Notes: a model not told the origin generated them from the letters alone. Shown: positions 47,071 to 55,319, counted from the stretch's first letter. The stretch: DNA of 64,000 bases from Rhizobiaceae bacterium (GCA_017643025.1 JAEPOG010000002.1:434001-498000); one strand, 5' to 3'. A program made the numbers and translations.

Positions 47071-47682
47071 CTAGAGCAGGCGTCTGATCTGCCGCAGCGT
47101 GCGGCGGTCGAACGCCTTCTGAGCGGCGAGATGCGCGCGCTTGACCGAGGCGATGACATCGCGCGCTTCCCTGCGTAGCGCCCAGCAGTTTTCCTGTCCC
47201 TTTATCCCCATCAGGCTGCGGCTCATCTGCCGAGCGTAGCGCTCGGCGATGCGCACGTGCTGCATTTCATGGTCCCGGATCGAGCGCTCGAAGCGCCGGC
47301 CCAACCGCACGGCTGAGGCGGGGGCGTCGTCGGGACCGCGCCATTCGGGCAGCTTGAGGTGAATGCTGAGGCCGGTGTCGGCGCGCGTTATGCGGCACTC
47401 GCCGCGCCTCGACGTCACGTCGTAGTCGGGGTGAAAGTCGATGAAGCCCATGCCGTAGGCATAGCCGTTCCTCGGCGCGAAGCGGCGGACCGAGCGGACG
47501 ATCTCAGCGTGGTTGCGGCCCGAAACGGGATAATAGGCGTAGCGGACATTGGTGCCGGTCACTCTCCAGCCGGACAGCAAAGGCACGGTGAGAGCAGCAA
47601 TGATCAGCGCCACGGCGATGCGCATTGCCGCGTTTCGCGAGTCGGGCAGCGACCCGCCCCCAGCGCCAAGAGTATCGCCCAT
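47071..47682 (-). CDS. DUF922 secreted zinc-protease-like protein
   Basis: A 203-residue exported protein with an N-terminal hydrophobic segment (MRIAVALIIAALTVPLLSGW, residues 20-39) and the DUF922 putative metallopeptidase site DHEMQHVRIAERYA. GGGGAA upstream supports ATG 47682; the ATG at 47625, directly at the signal segment, is a second choice. Function unknown; the family is predicted as periplasmic peptidases. Confidence 0.82.
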   Translation of the reverse strand: MGDTLGAGGGSLPDSRNAAMRIAVALIIAALTVPLLSGWRVTGTNVRYAYYPVSGRNHAEIVRSVRRFAPRNGYAYGMGFIDFHPDYDVTSRRGECRITRADTGLSIHLKLPEWRGPDDAPASAVRLGRRFERSIRDHEMQHVRIAERYARQMSRSLMGIKGQENCWALRREARDVIASVKRAHLAAQKAFDRRTLRQIRRLL

Positions 47683-47803
47683 GGTCCGTTCCCCAAGCCG
47701 TTCCTGATATTGCCCCAGCGGAAGCTGTTGGCCAATACGTGAATTCGCCGTCCGCGTGTCTGTCCCGGCGGGAGACGAAATCGTTAACGCCGATGCGAAG
47801 AGA

Positions 47804-47842
47804 CTGTGGATAGCCCTGTGCGATTCCTGTGGGAAATCTGTG
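47804..47842. promoter_or_regulatory. helically phased CTGTG array with near-DnaA box
   Basis: CTGTG begins at 47804, 47816, 47827 and 47838, that is 12, 11 and 11 bases apart, so all four face one side of the helix. The first lies in TGTGGATAG, differing from the DnaA consensus TGTGGATAA in the last base; the third, TGTGGGAAA, differs in two. This could be a weak DnaA cluster or another protein's site. Confidence 0.4.
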
Positions 47843-47871
47843 CAGCAGCAAAGCCGGACACAACATGTAGC

Positions 47872-47924
47872 GGTGAACAAAACCGGAAAACTTGACGATC
47901 AGTGATTCGTCGCCGGTTCGTTCC
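47872..47924 (+). repeat. two-copy intergenic repeat, copy 1
   Basis: GTGAACAAA followed by CGGAA and later CAGTGATTCGTCGCCG-TTCGTTCC recurs about 282 bases downstream. In this copy GGTGAACAAAACCGG and CCGGTTCGTTCC form an imperfect dyad, with GATTC in the middle. See copy 2. Confidence 0.7.
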
Positions 47925-48153
47925 GCCTTTGGCCTGAAAGTTAACTGCATGCGCCCGGCAGGCGGCGCGTTGTTAACGGACTGGCAAGAAATCCAAGCAA
48001 ATTCCGAGGCTTGGTGTGAGGCCAGCCAGACACGTCGCTCGGCGTCCCTTCAAAGGTTAACGCATCAAGCCGATTCTGACGGGAATTGGCGAGTTACGGC
48101 GGCGGGCGATTCAGCATCTGGCCCGCAACATGCTCGCGGCCACCATATCTAGC

Positions 48154-48206
48154 CGTGAACAAATACGGAATCGGCGAGAGTCAGTGATTCGTCGCCGATT
48201 CGTTCC
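48154..48206 (+). repeat. two-copy intergenic repeat, copy 2
   Basis: Same element as copy 1 with the exact 16-base core CAGTGATTCGTCGCCG. In this copy GAATCGGCGA (48168-48177) and TCGCCGATTC (48192-48201) are a perfect ten-base inverted repeat around a 14-base loop. It overlaps the GANTC cluster and ends inside the LexA-type box. Confidence 0.7.
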
Positions 48207-48212
48207 AGACTC
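48168..48212. promoter_or_regulatory. cluster of five GANTC (CcrM methylation) sites
   Basis: GAATC (48168), GAGTC (48178), GATTC (48186), GATTC (48197) and GACTC (48208) fall within 45 bases. GANTC is the target of the cell-cycle methyltransferase CcrM of alphaproteobacteria, and clusters near promoters can link transcription to replication. The cluster ends 134 bases before the helicase ATG. Confidence 0.6.
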
Positions 48213-48216
48213 GTTC
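48202..48216 (+). promoter_or_regulatory. LexA-type SOS box
   Basis: GTTC-CAGACTC-GTTC is an exact match to the alphaproteobacterial SOS box GTTC-N7-GTTC. Its spacer contains the fifth GANTC site. A weaker relative, GAAC-N7-GAAT, lies at 48157-48171. Position suggests control of the SUV3-like helicase gene. Confidence 0.5.
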
Positions 48217-48345
48217 CGTTCCTTAACCGTGCGCCGAAAAGGGTTTCGCTTCGGGCACCCGTTCCTATATGACGGCGGGGCCCGGACCTGCCTCCCGTCC
48301 GGCAGGGTTTCAGCCTTGGCCATTTTCGAACCCGAGCGTCTCGCC

Positions 48346-51300
48346 ATGAACGTCCAGACAAAGCAGAGCGGGCCGCTGGTCCTTTCCGGCCGCGACGTGA
48401 CGGCGGTGCTCGGCCCGACCAACACCGGCAAGACGCATCTCGCCATCGAGCGCATGGTAGCGCATGAAAGCGGCGTCATCGGCCTGCCGCTCCGGCTGCT
48501 CGCCCGCGAGGTCTACCACCGGGTCTGCGAGAAGGCCGGGGCTTCCAGGGTCGCGCTCATTACGGGCGAGGAAAAGATTGTGCCGCCGGGCGCGCGCTAC
48601 TCGGTGTGCACGGTCGAAGCCATGCCGCGCCAGACCGATGCCGCCTTCGTGGCGATCGACGAGGTGCAGCTCGCCGGCGATCTGGAACGCGGGCATATCT
48701 TCACCGACCGCATCCTGCATCTGCGCGGCAGGCAGGAGACGCTGCTTCTCGGCGCCGGCACGATGCGCGGCATACTCGACAAGCTGCTGCCGGGGCTTTC
48801 GGTGGTCACGCGGCCGCGCCTGTCGCATCTCGCCTATTCCGGCTCCAAGAAGCTGACGCGGCTGCCGCGCCGCTCGGCCATCGTCGCCTTTTCGGCCGAC
48901 GAGGTTTACGCGATTGCCGAACTGATACGGCGCCAGCGCGGCGGGGCCGCCGTGGTGCTGGGCGCGCTCAGCCCGCGGACGCGCAACGCGCAGGTCGAGA
49001 TCTACCAGTCCGGCGACGTCGACTACCTCGTAGCGACAGACGCAATCGGCATGGGGCTTAATCTTGATGTCGACCACGTCGCCTTCGCCCAGAACCGCAA
49101 GTTCGACGGTTTCCAGCACCGGCCGCTGACGGCATCGGAACTCGGGCAGATTGCCGGACGTGCCGGGCGGCATGTGCGCGACGGCACCTTCGGCGTCACC
49201 GGGCAGGTCGACGCGTTTGGCGACGAGACCGTGCGCAAGGTGGAAGGGCATGAGTTCGAGCCAGTGCGGGTGCTGCAATGGCGCACAGCCTCGTTCGACT
49301 TCGCCAGCATCGACGCACTGAAACGCTCGGCCGAGACGTTGCCGCCGGTGGACGGCCTAACGCGGGCGCTGCCGGCCGCTGACCTGACCGCTCTGGAGCA
49401 GCTGTCCCGCGAGGAGGATGTCGCCGCGCTTGCCGACCGGCCCGAGCGCGTGGCCCTTCTGTGGGATGTTTGCGCACTGCCGGACTACCGGCGCATTGCA
49501 CCGGCGCAGCACGCCGAACTCGTCGGCTCGATCTTCCGCGACGTGGCTCGGATGGGCCATGTCGACGAGGACTACCTCGCCGAGCAGGTGCGTCGCGCCG
49601 AGTCCATCGAAGGCGATATCGACGCGCTGTCGCAGCGGATCGCCCAGATACGCACCTGGACCTATGTGTCGCACCGGCCGGGATGGCTGGCCGATCCGCT
49701 ACACTGGCAGGAAAAAACGCGCGCGATCGAAGACAGTTTGTCCGATGCGCTCCACGAAAGATTGACGAAACGGTTCGTAGACCGCAGGACATCCGTGCTC
49801 ATGAAGCGACTGAGAGAAGACAGTATGCTCGAAGCGGAGATCGGTCCGTCTGGAGACGTGGTAGTCGAGGGGCACCATGTCGGTGCGTTGCACGGGTTTC
49901 GCTTCACGGCGGACCAGCAGGCCGAGGGCGAGGACGCCAAAGCCGTGCGTACTGCAGCGCAGAAGGGGCTGGCGCGCGAGTTCGAGGCGCGCGCGGAGCG
50001 TTTCGCCAACTCGCCCAATGGCGATCTGGCGCTCGGATCGGACGGCGTTCTGCGCTGGATCGGCGCCCCGGTCGCAACTCTGGTGGCCGGCGACGACCCA
50101 CTGAAACCTCGCGCCGTGCTGCTCGCCGACGAGCAACTCACAGGCGCGGCGCGTGACCGGGTCCAGATGCGGGCGGAGCGTTTCGCGAACTACCAGGTCG
50201 AAACGCTGCTCAAGCCGCTGATCGACCTGAAGGGCGCGAACCAGTTGACCGGCATCTCGCGCGGCGTCGCCTTCCGGCTAGTGGAGAATTACGGCCTGGT
50301 GAACCGGCGCGATATCGCTGAAGACGTACGGGCGCTCGACCAGGATGCACGCGGGGCGCTGCGACGGCTCGGCGTGCGCTTCGGCGCCTACCACATCTTC
50401 ATTCCGGCGCTGCTGAAGCCTGGCCCCGCCGGGCTGCTGACTTTGCTGTGGGCGCTCGCCAACGATGCCAAGGACAAGGCCGGGTTCGGCGACATCGTGA
50501 ATCTGCTCGCGTCGGGGCGCACCTCTGTCATCGTCGACCCGTCCTACGAGCGTACGTTCTACAAGCTGGCCGGCTACCGCAATCTTGGCCGCCGCGCCGT
50601 TCGCGTGGACATCCTCGAACGACTTGCCGACCTGATCCGGCCGGCGCTGTCGTGGAAAGAGGATGCCGGCGCGCGCCCCGAAGGCGGCTATGGGGGCAAC
50701 GCATTCGTCGTCACACCGGCGATGATGTCGATCCTCGGCGCCACGGCCGAGGACATGGAAGAGATACTCAAGGGCCTCGGCTACCGGGCGGACCCGAAAC
50801 CGGCCGCTGAGGTGCTCGCGCGGATCGCGGAACTCGACGCCGCCGCGAACGCGCACGCCGAGAAGGCTGAGGCCGAGAAATCAGCGGACGCGCCAGCGCA
50901 CACGGAAGCGGCAGCGGGTGAGCCGTCGGCCGGCGAGGCCAAGGATGGTTCCGCAGAAACCGTTGGTGCGAGTTCGGCGCCCGCATCGGATGTGGCGACT
51001 CAAGACACCGGGACCGATGGAACGGCCGAAGCCGTGGCGGAACCTGCTTTGGCTGTCGAACCGGCAAATGAACAGTCGACCGATACGCCCCCGGCGGATG
51101 CGCCGGGCTCAGACGGGGCGGCGCCGGCCTCACAATCGACCGACACTGCTGGTGCGCCTGACGGCGAAGCCGATGCGGAGCCGCAGCCGATCCTGATCTG
51201 GCGGCCCGGTCGCGCGGACAACCGGCCGCGTGGCAGCCAGAACCGCCGGCGCCAGGGCAAGCCCGGCGAGGATTCCGACAACGGCCGCAGCGAAGGCAAG

Positions 51301-51471
51301 GGACGGCGCGAGCGCCGGCACGGCAAGCCCGGCGACAAGGGCGAACGCGGGCCGCGCCGCGATGCAAAGCCGCCGCGCCCAGACGCCAAGCGCGAGGAGC
51401 GGCCGGCGCGGATCGACCCGGATTCGCCCTTCGCCAAGCTGGCTGCGCTGCGCGACCAGCTCAAGAAATAG
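48346..51471 (+). CDS. SUV3-like ATP-dependent RNA helicase with long disordered tail
   Basis: A 1041-residue superfamily 2 helicase of the SUV3 type, the bacterial relatives of the mitochondrial RNA degradosome helicase. Walker A GPTNTGKTH (23-31), Walker B DEVQ (105-108), motif V/VI region DAIGMGLNLDVDHVAF and QIAGRAGRH are clear. From about residue 828 the chain turns Ala/Pro/Glu-rich, then from about 951 Arg/Lys/Gly-rich like RNA-binding tails, ending DSPFAKLAALRDQLKK. I start at ATG 48346, where family homology begins; TTG 48316 is an alternative. Confidence 0.92.
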   Translation: MNVQTKQSGPLVLSGRDVTAVLGPTNTGKTHLAIERMVAHESGVIGLPLRLLAREVYHRVCEKAGASRVALITGEEKIVPPGARYSVCTVEAMPRQTDAAFVAIDEVQLAGDLERGHIFTDRILHLRGRQETLLLGAGTMRGILDKLLPGLSVVTRPRLSHLAYSGSKKLTRLPRRSAIVAFSADEVYAIAELIRRQRGGAAVVLGALSPRTRNAQVEIYQSGDVDYLVATDAIGMGLNLDVDHVAFAQNRKFDGFQHRPLTASELGQIAGRAGRHVRDGTFGVTGQVDAFGDETVRKVEGHEFEPVRVLQWRTASFDFASIDALKRSAETLPPVDGLTRALPAADLTALEQLSREEDVAALADRPERVALLWDVCALPDYRRIAPAQHAELVGSIFRDVARMGHVDEDYLAEQVRRAESIEGDIDALSQRIAQIRTWTYVSHRPGWLADPLHWQEKTRAIEDSLSDALHERLTKRFVDRRTSVLMKRLREDSMLEAEIGPSGDVVVEGHHVGALHGFRFTADQQAEGEDAKAVRTAAQKGLAREFEARAERFANSPNGDLALGSDGVLRWIGAPVATLVAGDDPLKPRAVLLADEQLTGAARDRVQMRAERFANYQVETLLKPLIDLKGANQLTGISRGVAFRLVENYGLVNRRDIAEDVRALDQDARGALRRLGVRFGAYHIFIPALLKPGPAGLLTLLWALANDAKDKAGFGDIVNLLASGRTSVIVDPSYERTFYKLAGYRNLGRRAVRVDILERLADLIRPALSWKEDAGARPEGGYGGNAFVVTPAMMSILGATAEDMEEILKGLGYRADPKPAAEVLARIAELDAAANAHAEKAEAEKSADAPAHTEAAAGEPSAGEAKDGSAETVGASSAPASDVATQDTGTDGTAEAVAEPALAVEPANEQSTDTPPADAPGSDGAAPASQSTDTAGAPDGEADAEPQPILIWRPGRADNRPRGSQNRRRQGKPGEDSDNGRSEGKGRRERRHGKPGDKGERGPRRDAKPPRPDAKREERPARIDPDSPFAKLAALRDQLKK

Positions 51472-51484
51472 GTCCCGGCCCTCG

Positions 51485-51826
51485 ATGGACCAGCAGCCCA
51501 TTCAGGGCCAGCGCATCGACAAGTGGCTCTATTTCGCGCGTGTGGTGAAAACGCGCACGCTGGCGTCGAGGCTGGTGCAGTCAAGCAAGGTGCGCATCAA
51601 CCGACAGAAGATCGACAATGCGGCGCGCAGGGTCCGCCCCGGCGACGTGCTGACGATCTCGCTGCGTGGCAAGGTCTTGGTGCTCAAGGTGTTGGGCATG
51701 GGCGCCAGGCGCGGACCGGCTGCCGAGGCCGTGCAACTTTTCGAGAATCTGTCGCCGCCGCCGGTTGCCGCCCTTCGCTCGAGCGACGCCTTGGCGGCGG
51801 AAGCGGACACCGTTGAGCAGGAGTAG
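51485..51826 (+). CDS. S4-domain RNA-binding protein (Hsp15-like)
   Basis: A 113-residue protein with an S4 domain: QRIDKWLYFARVVKTRTLASRLVQ followed by VRINRQKIDNAARRVRPGDVL. E. coli Hsp15 binds free 50S subunits carrying nascent chains; this relative may do likewise. It follows the SUV3-like gene by 13 bases, a pairing seen in many alphaproteobacteria, so the two are probably cotranscribed. The C-terminus is low in complexity. Confidence 0.9.
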   Translation: MDQQPIQGQRIDKWLYFARVVKTRTLASRLVQSSKVRINRQKIDNAARRVRPGDVLTISLRGKVLVLKVLGMGARRGPAAEAVQLFENLSPPPVAALRSSDALAAEADTVEQE

Positions 51827-52001
51827 TCGCTTGACCGGAGACAGCGTGGGCTGCGGCCGACCGAAACAGTCTGCGAATTGTGCTCGGCAAAAGCATTCCG
51901 CTATGCCGCCGGAGCGCGCAATGGCGATACTTGCCAGCGCCGGACAAAGGGGCTACCTCACCCGAAAATTCGCTCCAGCCGCGTGAAACGAAGCAGCTGC
52001 A

Positions 52002-52340
52002 ATGACCTATGTCGTCGTCGATAACTGCATCAAGTGCAAATACATGGACTGCATCGAGGTGTGTCCGGTCGACTGCTTCTATGAAGGCGAGAATATGCTC
52101 GTCATTCATCCTGACGAGTGCATCGACTGCGGCGTGTGCGAGCCTGAATGCCCGGCCGACGCCATCAAGCCCGACACCGAGCCGGGGCTCGAAAAGTGGC
52201 TCGAGATCAATACCGAATACGCGTCGAAATGGCCAAACATCACCCGCAAGGGCGAGCCGCCGGCCGACGGCGAAAAGTACGACGGCGAGGAAGGCAAGTT
52301 CGAGAAATACTTCTCGGCGGAGCCCGGCGCCGGCGACTGA
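52002..52340 (+). CDS. fdxA: 7Fe ferredoxin FdxA
   Basis: A 112-residue ferredoxin carrying one [3Fe-4S] and one [4Fe-4S] cluster. Cysteines 9, 12, 17, 21 and 25 in the first block ([17 protein letters not shown]) and 40, 43, 46, 50 in the second ([11 protein letters not shown]) follow the FdxA pattern. The C-terminal 50 residues are the usual acidic extension. A small electron carrier; partner enzymes are not encoded nearby. Confidence 0.95.
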   Translation: MTYVVVDNCIKCKYMDCIEVCPVDCFYEGENMLVIHPDECIDCGVCEPECPADAIKPDTEPGLEKWLEINTEYASKWPNITRKGEPPADGEKYDGEEGKFEKYFSAEPGAGD

Positions 52341-52687
52341 GCGGCGCCACCACGAGTGGCGGAATTAACCTGCCGGGCGGACCCAGCGCGGCTCGCGGGT
52401 TGTTAGCGCATGCGGCAAATTGTTGATTCTTTCGGCTTTTTGTGGTAGGGTCACAAAACATGCCGATGACACACCATCGATTCAAGGCGCACAAGCGTTA
52501 ATCATCGAAAGGCGCGAATCCCATTCCAGACCAGGGCGACCTGGCCTCGCAACCGCGTATTGTCTGTAGGCGGCTGCGGCATTTCTGGAGTGGTTTGCAG
52601 GGTGTTCGGCGACAGGGCGGACCGCATGGCGGTCAAGGTCACGGGGTCCGGCTGAATGGCCGGCTTGCAAACAGGAGTTCACTGCGT
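52341..52687. other. 347-base gap between fdxA and carD: leader and promoter region
   Basis: No gene is visible. A short hairpin CGCCAC-CACGA-GTGGCG (52345-52361) follows fdxA without a T run. GANTC sites lie at 52425, 52479 and 52516, three in 96 bases. TTGATTCTTTC followed by TAGGGT near 52446 gives a possible carD promoter. The remaining part is an untranslated leader before the ATG at 52688. Confidence 0.5.
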
Positions 52688-53260
52688 ATGGCAACCCAGC
52701 AGAAGAAATCGGCAACTCGCAACGGCTACAAGACCGGCGAATACATCGTCTATCCGGCGCATGGCGTGGGACAGATCGTCGCGATCGAGGAGCAGGAAGT
52801 CGCCGGTCACAAGCTGGAGCTGTTCGTCATCGATTTCCAGAAGGACAAGATGCGGCTGAAGGTGCCGGTGGCCAAGGCTACCTCCGTCGGCATGCGCAAG
52901 CTGTCGGAAACCGACTATGTCGAGCGCGCTCTCAAGGTCGTGCAGGGTCGCGCCCGCGTCAAGCGCACTATGTGGTCGCGCCGGGCGCAGGAATATGACG
53001 CCAAGATCAATTCCGGCGACCTGATCTCTATTTCGGAGGTCGTGCGCGACCTGTTCAGGGCCGAGAACCAGCCCGAGCAGTCCTATTCGGAGCGCCAGCT
53101 CTACGAGGCCGCGCTCGACCGCATGGCGCGGGAGATCGCTGCCGTGAACAAGGTTTCGGAAACCGAGGCTGTTCATCTCATCGAGGCCAACCTCGCCAAG
53201 GGGCCGCGCCGCGGCGCCAAGGCCGACAACGAGGAAGCCGAGCAGGAAGAGGCGGCATAA
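52688..53260 (+). CDS. carD: CarD/CdnL-family RNA-polymerase-binding regulator
   Basis: A 190-residue CarD-like protein that binds the RNA polymerase β subunit and stabilises open complexes at growth-related promoters. The Tudor-like RNAP-interaction domain begins FKT-like YKTGEYIVYPAHGVGQIVAIEE; the C-terminal helical domain ends with an acidic tail (EEAEQEEAA). AGGAG precedes the ATG at 52688. A strong terminator follows. Confidence 0.95.
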   Translation: MATQQKKSATRNGYKTGEYIVYPAHGVGQIVAIEEQEVAGHKLELFVIDFQKDKMRLKVPVAKATSVGMRKLSETDYVERALKVVQGRARVKRTMWSRRAQEYDAKINSGDLISISEVVRDLFRAENQPEQSYSERQLYEAALDRMAREIAAVNKVSETEAVHLIEANLAKGPRRGAKADNEEAEQEEAA

Positions 53261-53286
53261 GCAGCCGCCAACCGCTCGAAGTCATC

Positions 53287-53315
53287 AAAAACCCGGCCCT
53301 CGTGCCGGGTTTTTT
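53287..53315 (+). terminator. intrinsic terminator of carD
   Basis: AAAAACCCGGC (53287-53297) pairs with GCCGGGTTTTT (53304-53314) around a six-base loop, with a run of six T. It lies 26 bases after the carD stop. Confidence 0.92.
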
Positions 53316-53403
53316 GTTGGCGGTTCAAGGCCGTATTTCCACCGGATGGCTTTCCCTTTTGCACTGCAATATATGCCTCGCAGTTCAACGGGAGATGCGC
53401 ATC

Positions 53404-54186
53404 ATGCTTACGGGAAAAACCGCCATCGTGACCGGCTCGACCTCCGGGATCGGACTTGCAATTGCCGAAGCGCTGGCTGCACAGGGCGCCAATCTGGTGC
53501 TTAACTCCTTCACTGACCGCGAAGAAGACCACGCAATCGCCGCGCAGCTGACCGCGGATCACGGCATAGAGGCCGCCTACATCAAGGCGGACATGGCCGA
53601 CGGCGACGCTTGTCGCAAACTCGTCGAGCAGACGGTGTCGCGGTTTTCCGCCGTCGATGTCCTCGTGAACAACGCCGGCATACAGCATGTCGCACCGGTT
53701 GAGGATTTTCCGGTCGACAAATGGAACGCGATCATGGCGATCAACCTGTCGTCAGCGTTCCACACGACAGCTGCGGCCGTCCCGCATATGCGCGATGCCG
53801 GCCACGGCAGGATCATCAACATTGCGTCGGCGCACGGACTGCGGGCATCGCCCAACAAATCGGCCTATGTGGCGGCGAAGCACGGCCTCGTCGGGCTGAC
53901 CAAGACGGTGGCGCTGGAAAATGCCGGCAAAGGCATCACGTGCAATGCCGTCTGTCCGGGATTTGTACTGACGCCTCTGGTCGAGAAGCAGATCGAAGAC
54001 CGGATGCGCGAGACCGGGCTCGACCGCGAGACCACGATCCGCGACGTTATCCTCGAAAAGCAGCCAAGCAAGCAGTTCGCGACCGTCGATCAGATCGCGG
54101 GCGCCGTCGTGTACCTGGCGAGCGACGCGGCGGCCCAGATCACCGGCACAACGTTGTCAATCGACGGCGGCTGGACCGCCCAGTAG
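53404..54186 (+). CDS. bdhA: 3-hydroxybutyrate dehydrogenase
   Basis: A 260-residue SDR oxidising (R)-3-hydroxybutyrate to acetoacetate with NAD, the PHB-degradation step. TGSTSGIGLAIAEALA cofactor site, NNAGIQHVAPVEDFP, NIASAHGLRASPNKSAYVAAKHG with the catalytic triad and the conserved VCPGFVLTPLVEKQI and LEKQPSKQF fit BdhA. GGGAG nine bases upstream favours ATG 53404 over 53395. The patatin gene follows by 16 bases. Confidence 0.95.
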   Translation: MLTGKTAIVTGSTSGIGLAIAEALAAQGANLVLNSFTDREEDHAIAAQLTADHGIEAAYIKADMADGDACRKLVEQTVSRFSAVDVLVNNAGIQHVAPVEDFPVDKWNAIMAINLSSAFHTTAAAVPHMRDAGHGRIINIASAHGLRASPNKSAYVAAKHGLVGLTKTVALENAGKGITCNAVCPGFVLTPLVEKQIEDRMRETGLDRETTIRDVILEKQPSKQFATVDQIAGAVVYLASDAAAQITGTTLSIDGGWTAQ

Positions 54187-54202
54187 AGCGGCTTGCCGTA
54201 CC

Positions 54203-55303
54203 ATGGTCGCAAACCCCCAAGGCATCAAGCCGATAAACATCGCGCTCCAGGGAGGCGGCTCGCATGGCGCCTTCACCTGGGGGGTTCTGGACGCGTTGCT
54301 GGAGGACGGCCGGCTCGACATGGTTGCCATCTCCGGCACAAGCGCCGGTGCGATGAATGCTGTCGCCCTTGCGGACGGCTGGAGCCGCGGTGGTCGCGAT
54401 GGCGCGCGTGAGCGTCTTGAGGTCTTCTGGCGCGCAGTGGGAACGGTCGGTCGCTTCAGCCCGGTGCGGCGCACGCCTTGGGACATGATCTGGGGCAACT
54501 GGTCGGTCGAGCACTCCCCGACATTCCAGTGGTTCGATGCAGTGTCGCGCTTCATCTCGCCTTATGTCGCCAACCCGTTCGGGTCCAATCCACTGCGTGA
54601 TGTCGTGGGGCGCCATATAGATTTTGACCGCGTGCGATCGGCCGCCGGGCCGAGGCTCTTTGTTTCGGCTACCAATGTCGAAACCGGGCAGCTGCGTGTG
54701 TTCGAGAAGTCCGAGATCGACGCCGACGTCGTCATGGCGTCCGCCTGTCTGCCGCAGCTTTTCAAGGCCGTTGAAATCGAGGGCGTGCCCTACTGGGACG
54801 GCGGCTATGGCGGTAATCCGGCGCTCTATCCGTTCTTCTATGCCAGCCATGTCGAGGACGTGCTGCTGGTGCAGATCAATCCCGTGGTGCGCGAAGGCGC
54901 GCCGCATTCGGCGCGCGAGATACAAAACCGCATCGACGAGATCACTTTCAATGCCGGTCTGCTGCGCGAGCTGAGGGCAATCGCATTCGTCAAGGAACTG
55001 ATCGCCAGCGGCGTGATTTCCCACGAGCACTACCGCGACATACGCATGCACCGCATCGACGCAGACGAGGCGTTCAAGGATCTGTCGGCGTCATCGAAGA
55101 TCAATGCTGAATGGGCGTTCCTTCAGTATCTCCGCGATCTCGGCAGGGTAGCCGCACAGGACTGGCTCGCTGAAAGCTTCGACAAGGTCGGCAACGAGCC
55201 GACGCTCGATCTGTCCGATATGCTGGCGCCGGGGCTCAAACCGGGTGCGAAGCGGCCGGTAGGCAAGCGCGTGCGCGAATTTCTGGAGAAAGCCCGATCC
55301 TGA
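54203..55303 (+). CDS. patatin-like phospholipase
   Basis: A 366-residue lipid hydrolase with the patatin oxyanion motif GGGSHG (17-22), nucleophile elbow GTSAG (45-49, S47) and the catalytic aspartate in DGG (199-201). No signal peptide. It is probably cotranscribed with bdhA, which suggests a role at PHB granules or in intracellular depolymerisation, but plain phospholipase activity is as likely. The substrate is not known. Confidence 0.9.
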   Translation: MVANPQGIKPINIALQGGGSHGAFTWGVLDALLEDGRLDMVAISGTSAGAMNAVALADGWSRGGRDGARERLEVFWRAVGTVGRFSPVRRTPWDMIWGNWSVEHSPTFQWFDAVSRFISPYVANPFGSNPLRDVVGRHIDFDRVRSAAGPRLFVSATNVETGQLRVFEKSEIDADVVMASACLPQLFKAVEIEGVPYWDGGYGGNPALYPFFYASHVEDVLLVQINPVVREGAPHSAREIQNRIDEITFNAGLLRELRAIAFVKELIASGVISHEHYRDIRMHRIDADEAFKDLSASSKINAEWAFLQYLRDLGRVAAQDWLAESFDKVGNEPTLDLSDMLAPGLKPGAKRPVGKRVREFLEKARS

Positions 55304-55319
55304 GTCCGGGCCTGGCCGG

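Larger units (their letters stand above)
47683..48345. other. 663-base gene-free regulatory region before the SUV3-like helicase
   Basis: No convincing gene lies here, although one reading frame is open upstream of the helicase start from 48130. The region is rich in motifs: CTGTG at 47804, 47816, 47827 and 47838 (the first inside TGTGGATAG, one base from a DnaA box); TTAAC at 47784, 47941, 47973, 48057 and 48223, all on the same strand; GANTC at 47822, 47904, 48072, 48108, 48168, 48178, 48186, 48197 and 48208; and a two-copy repeat. Likely a control region for the helicase gene and perhaps DUF922. Confidence 0.65.

Noticed and set aside
48130-48345. 72-codon N-terminal extension of the SUV3-like helicase
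   Set aside because: The frame is open but covers the repeats and GANTC cluster; helicase homology starts at MNVQTKQ, and the extension reads like translated non-coding DNA.
47683-48345. Chromosomal replication origin oriC
   Set aside because: Only one near-DnaA box and no hemE, parAB, gidA or dnaA neighbour; kept as a finding about regulation, not called as an origin.
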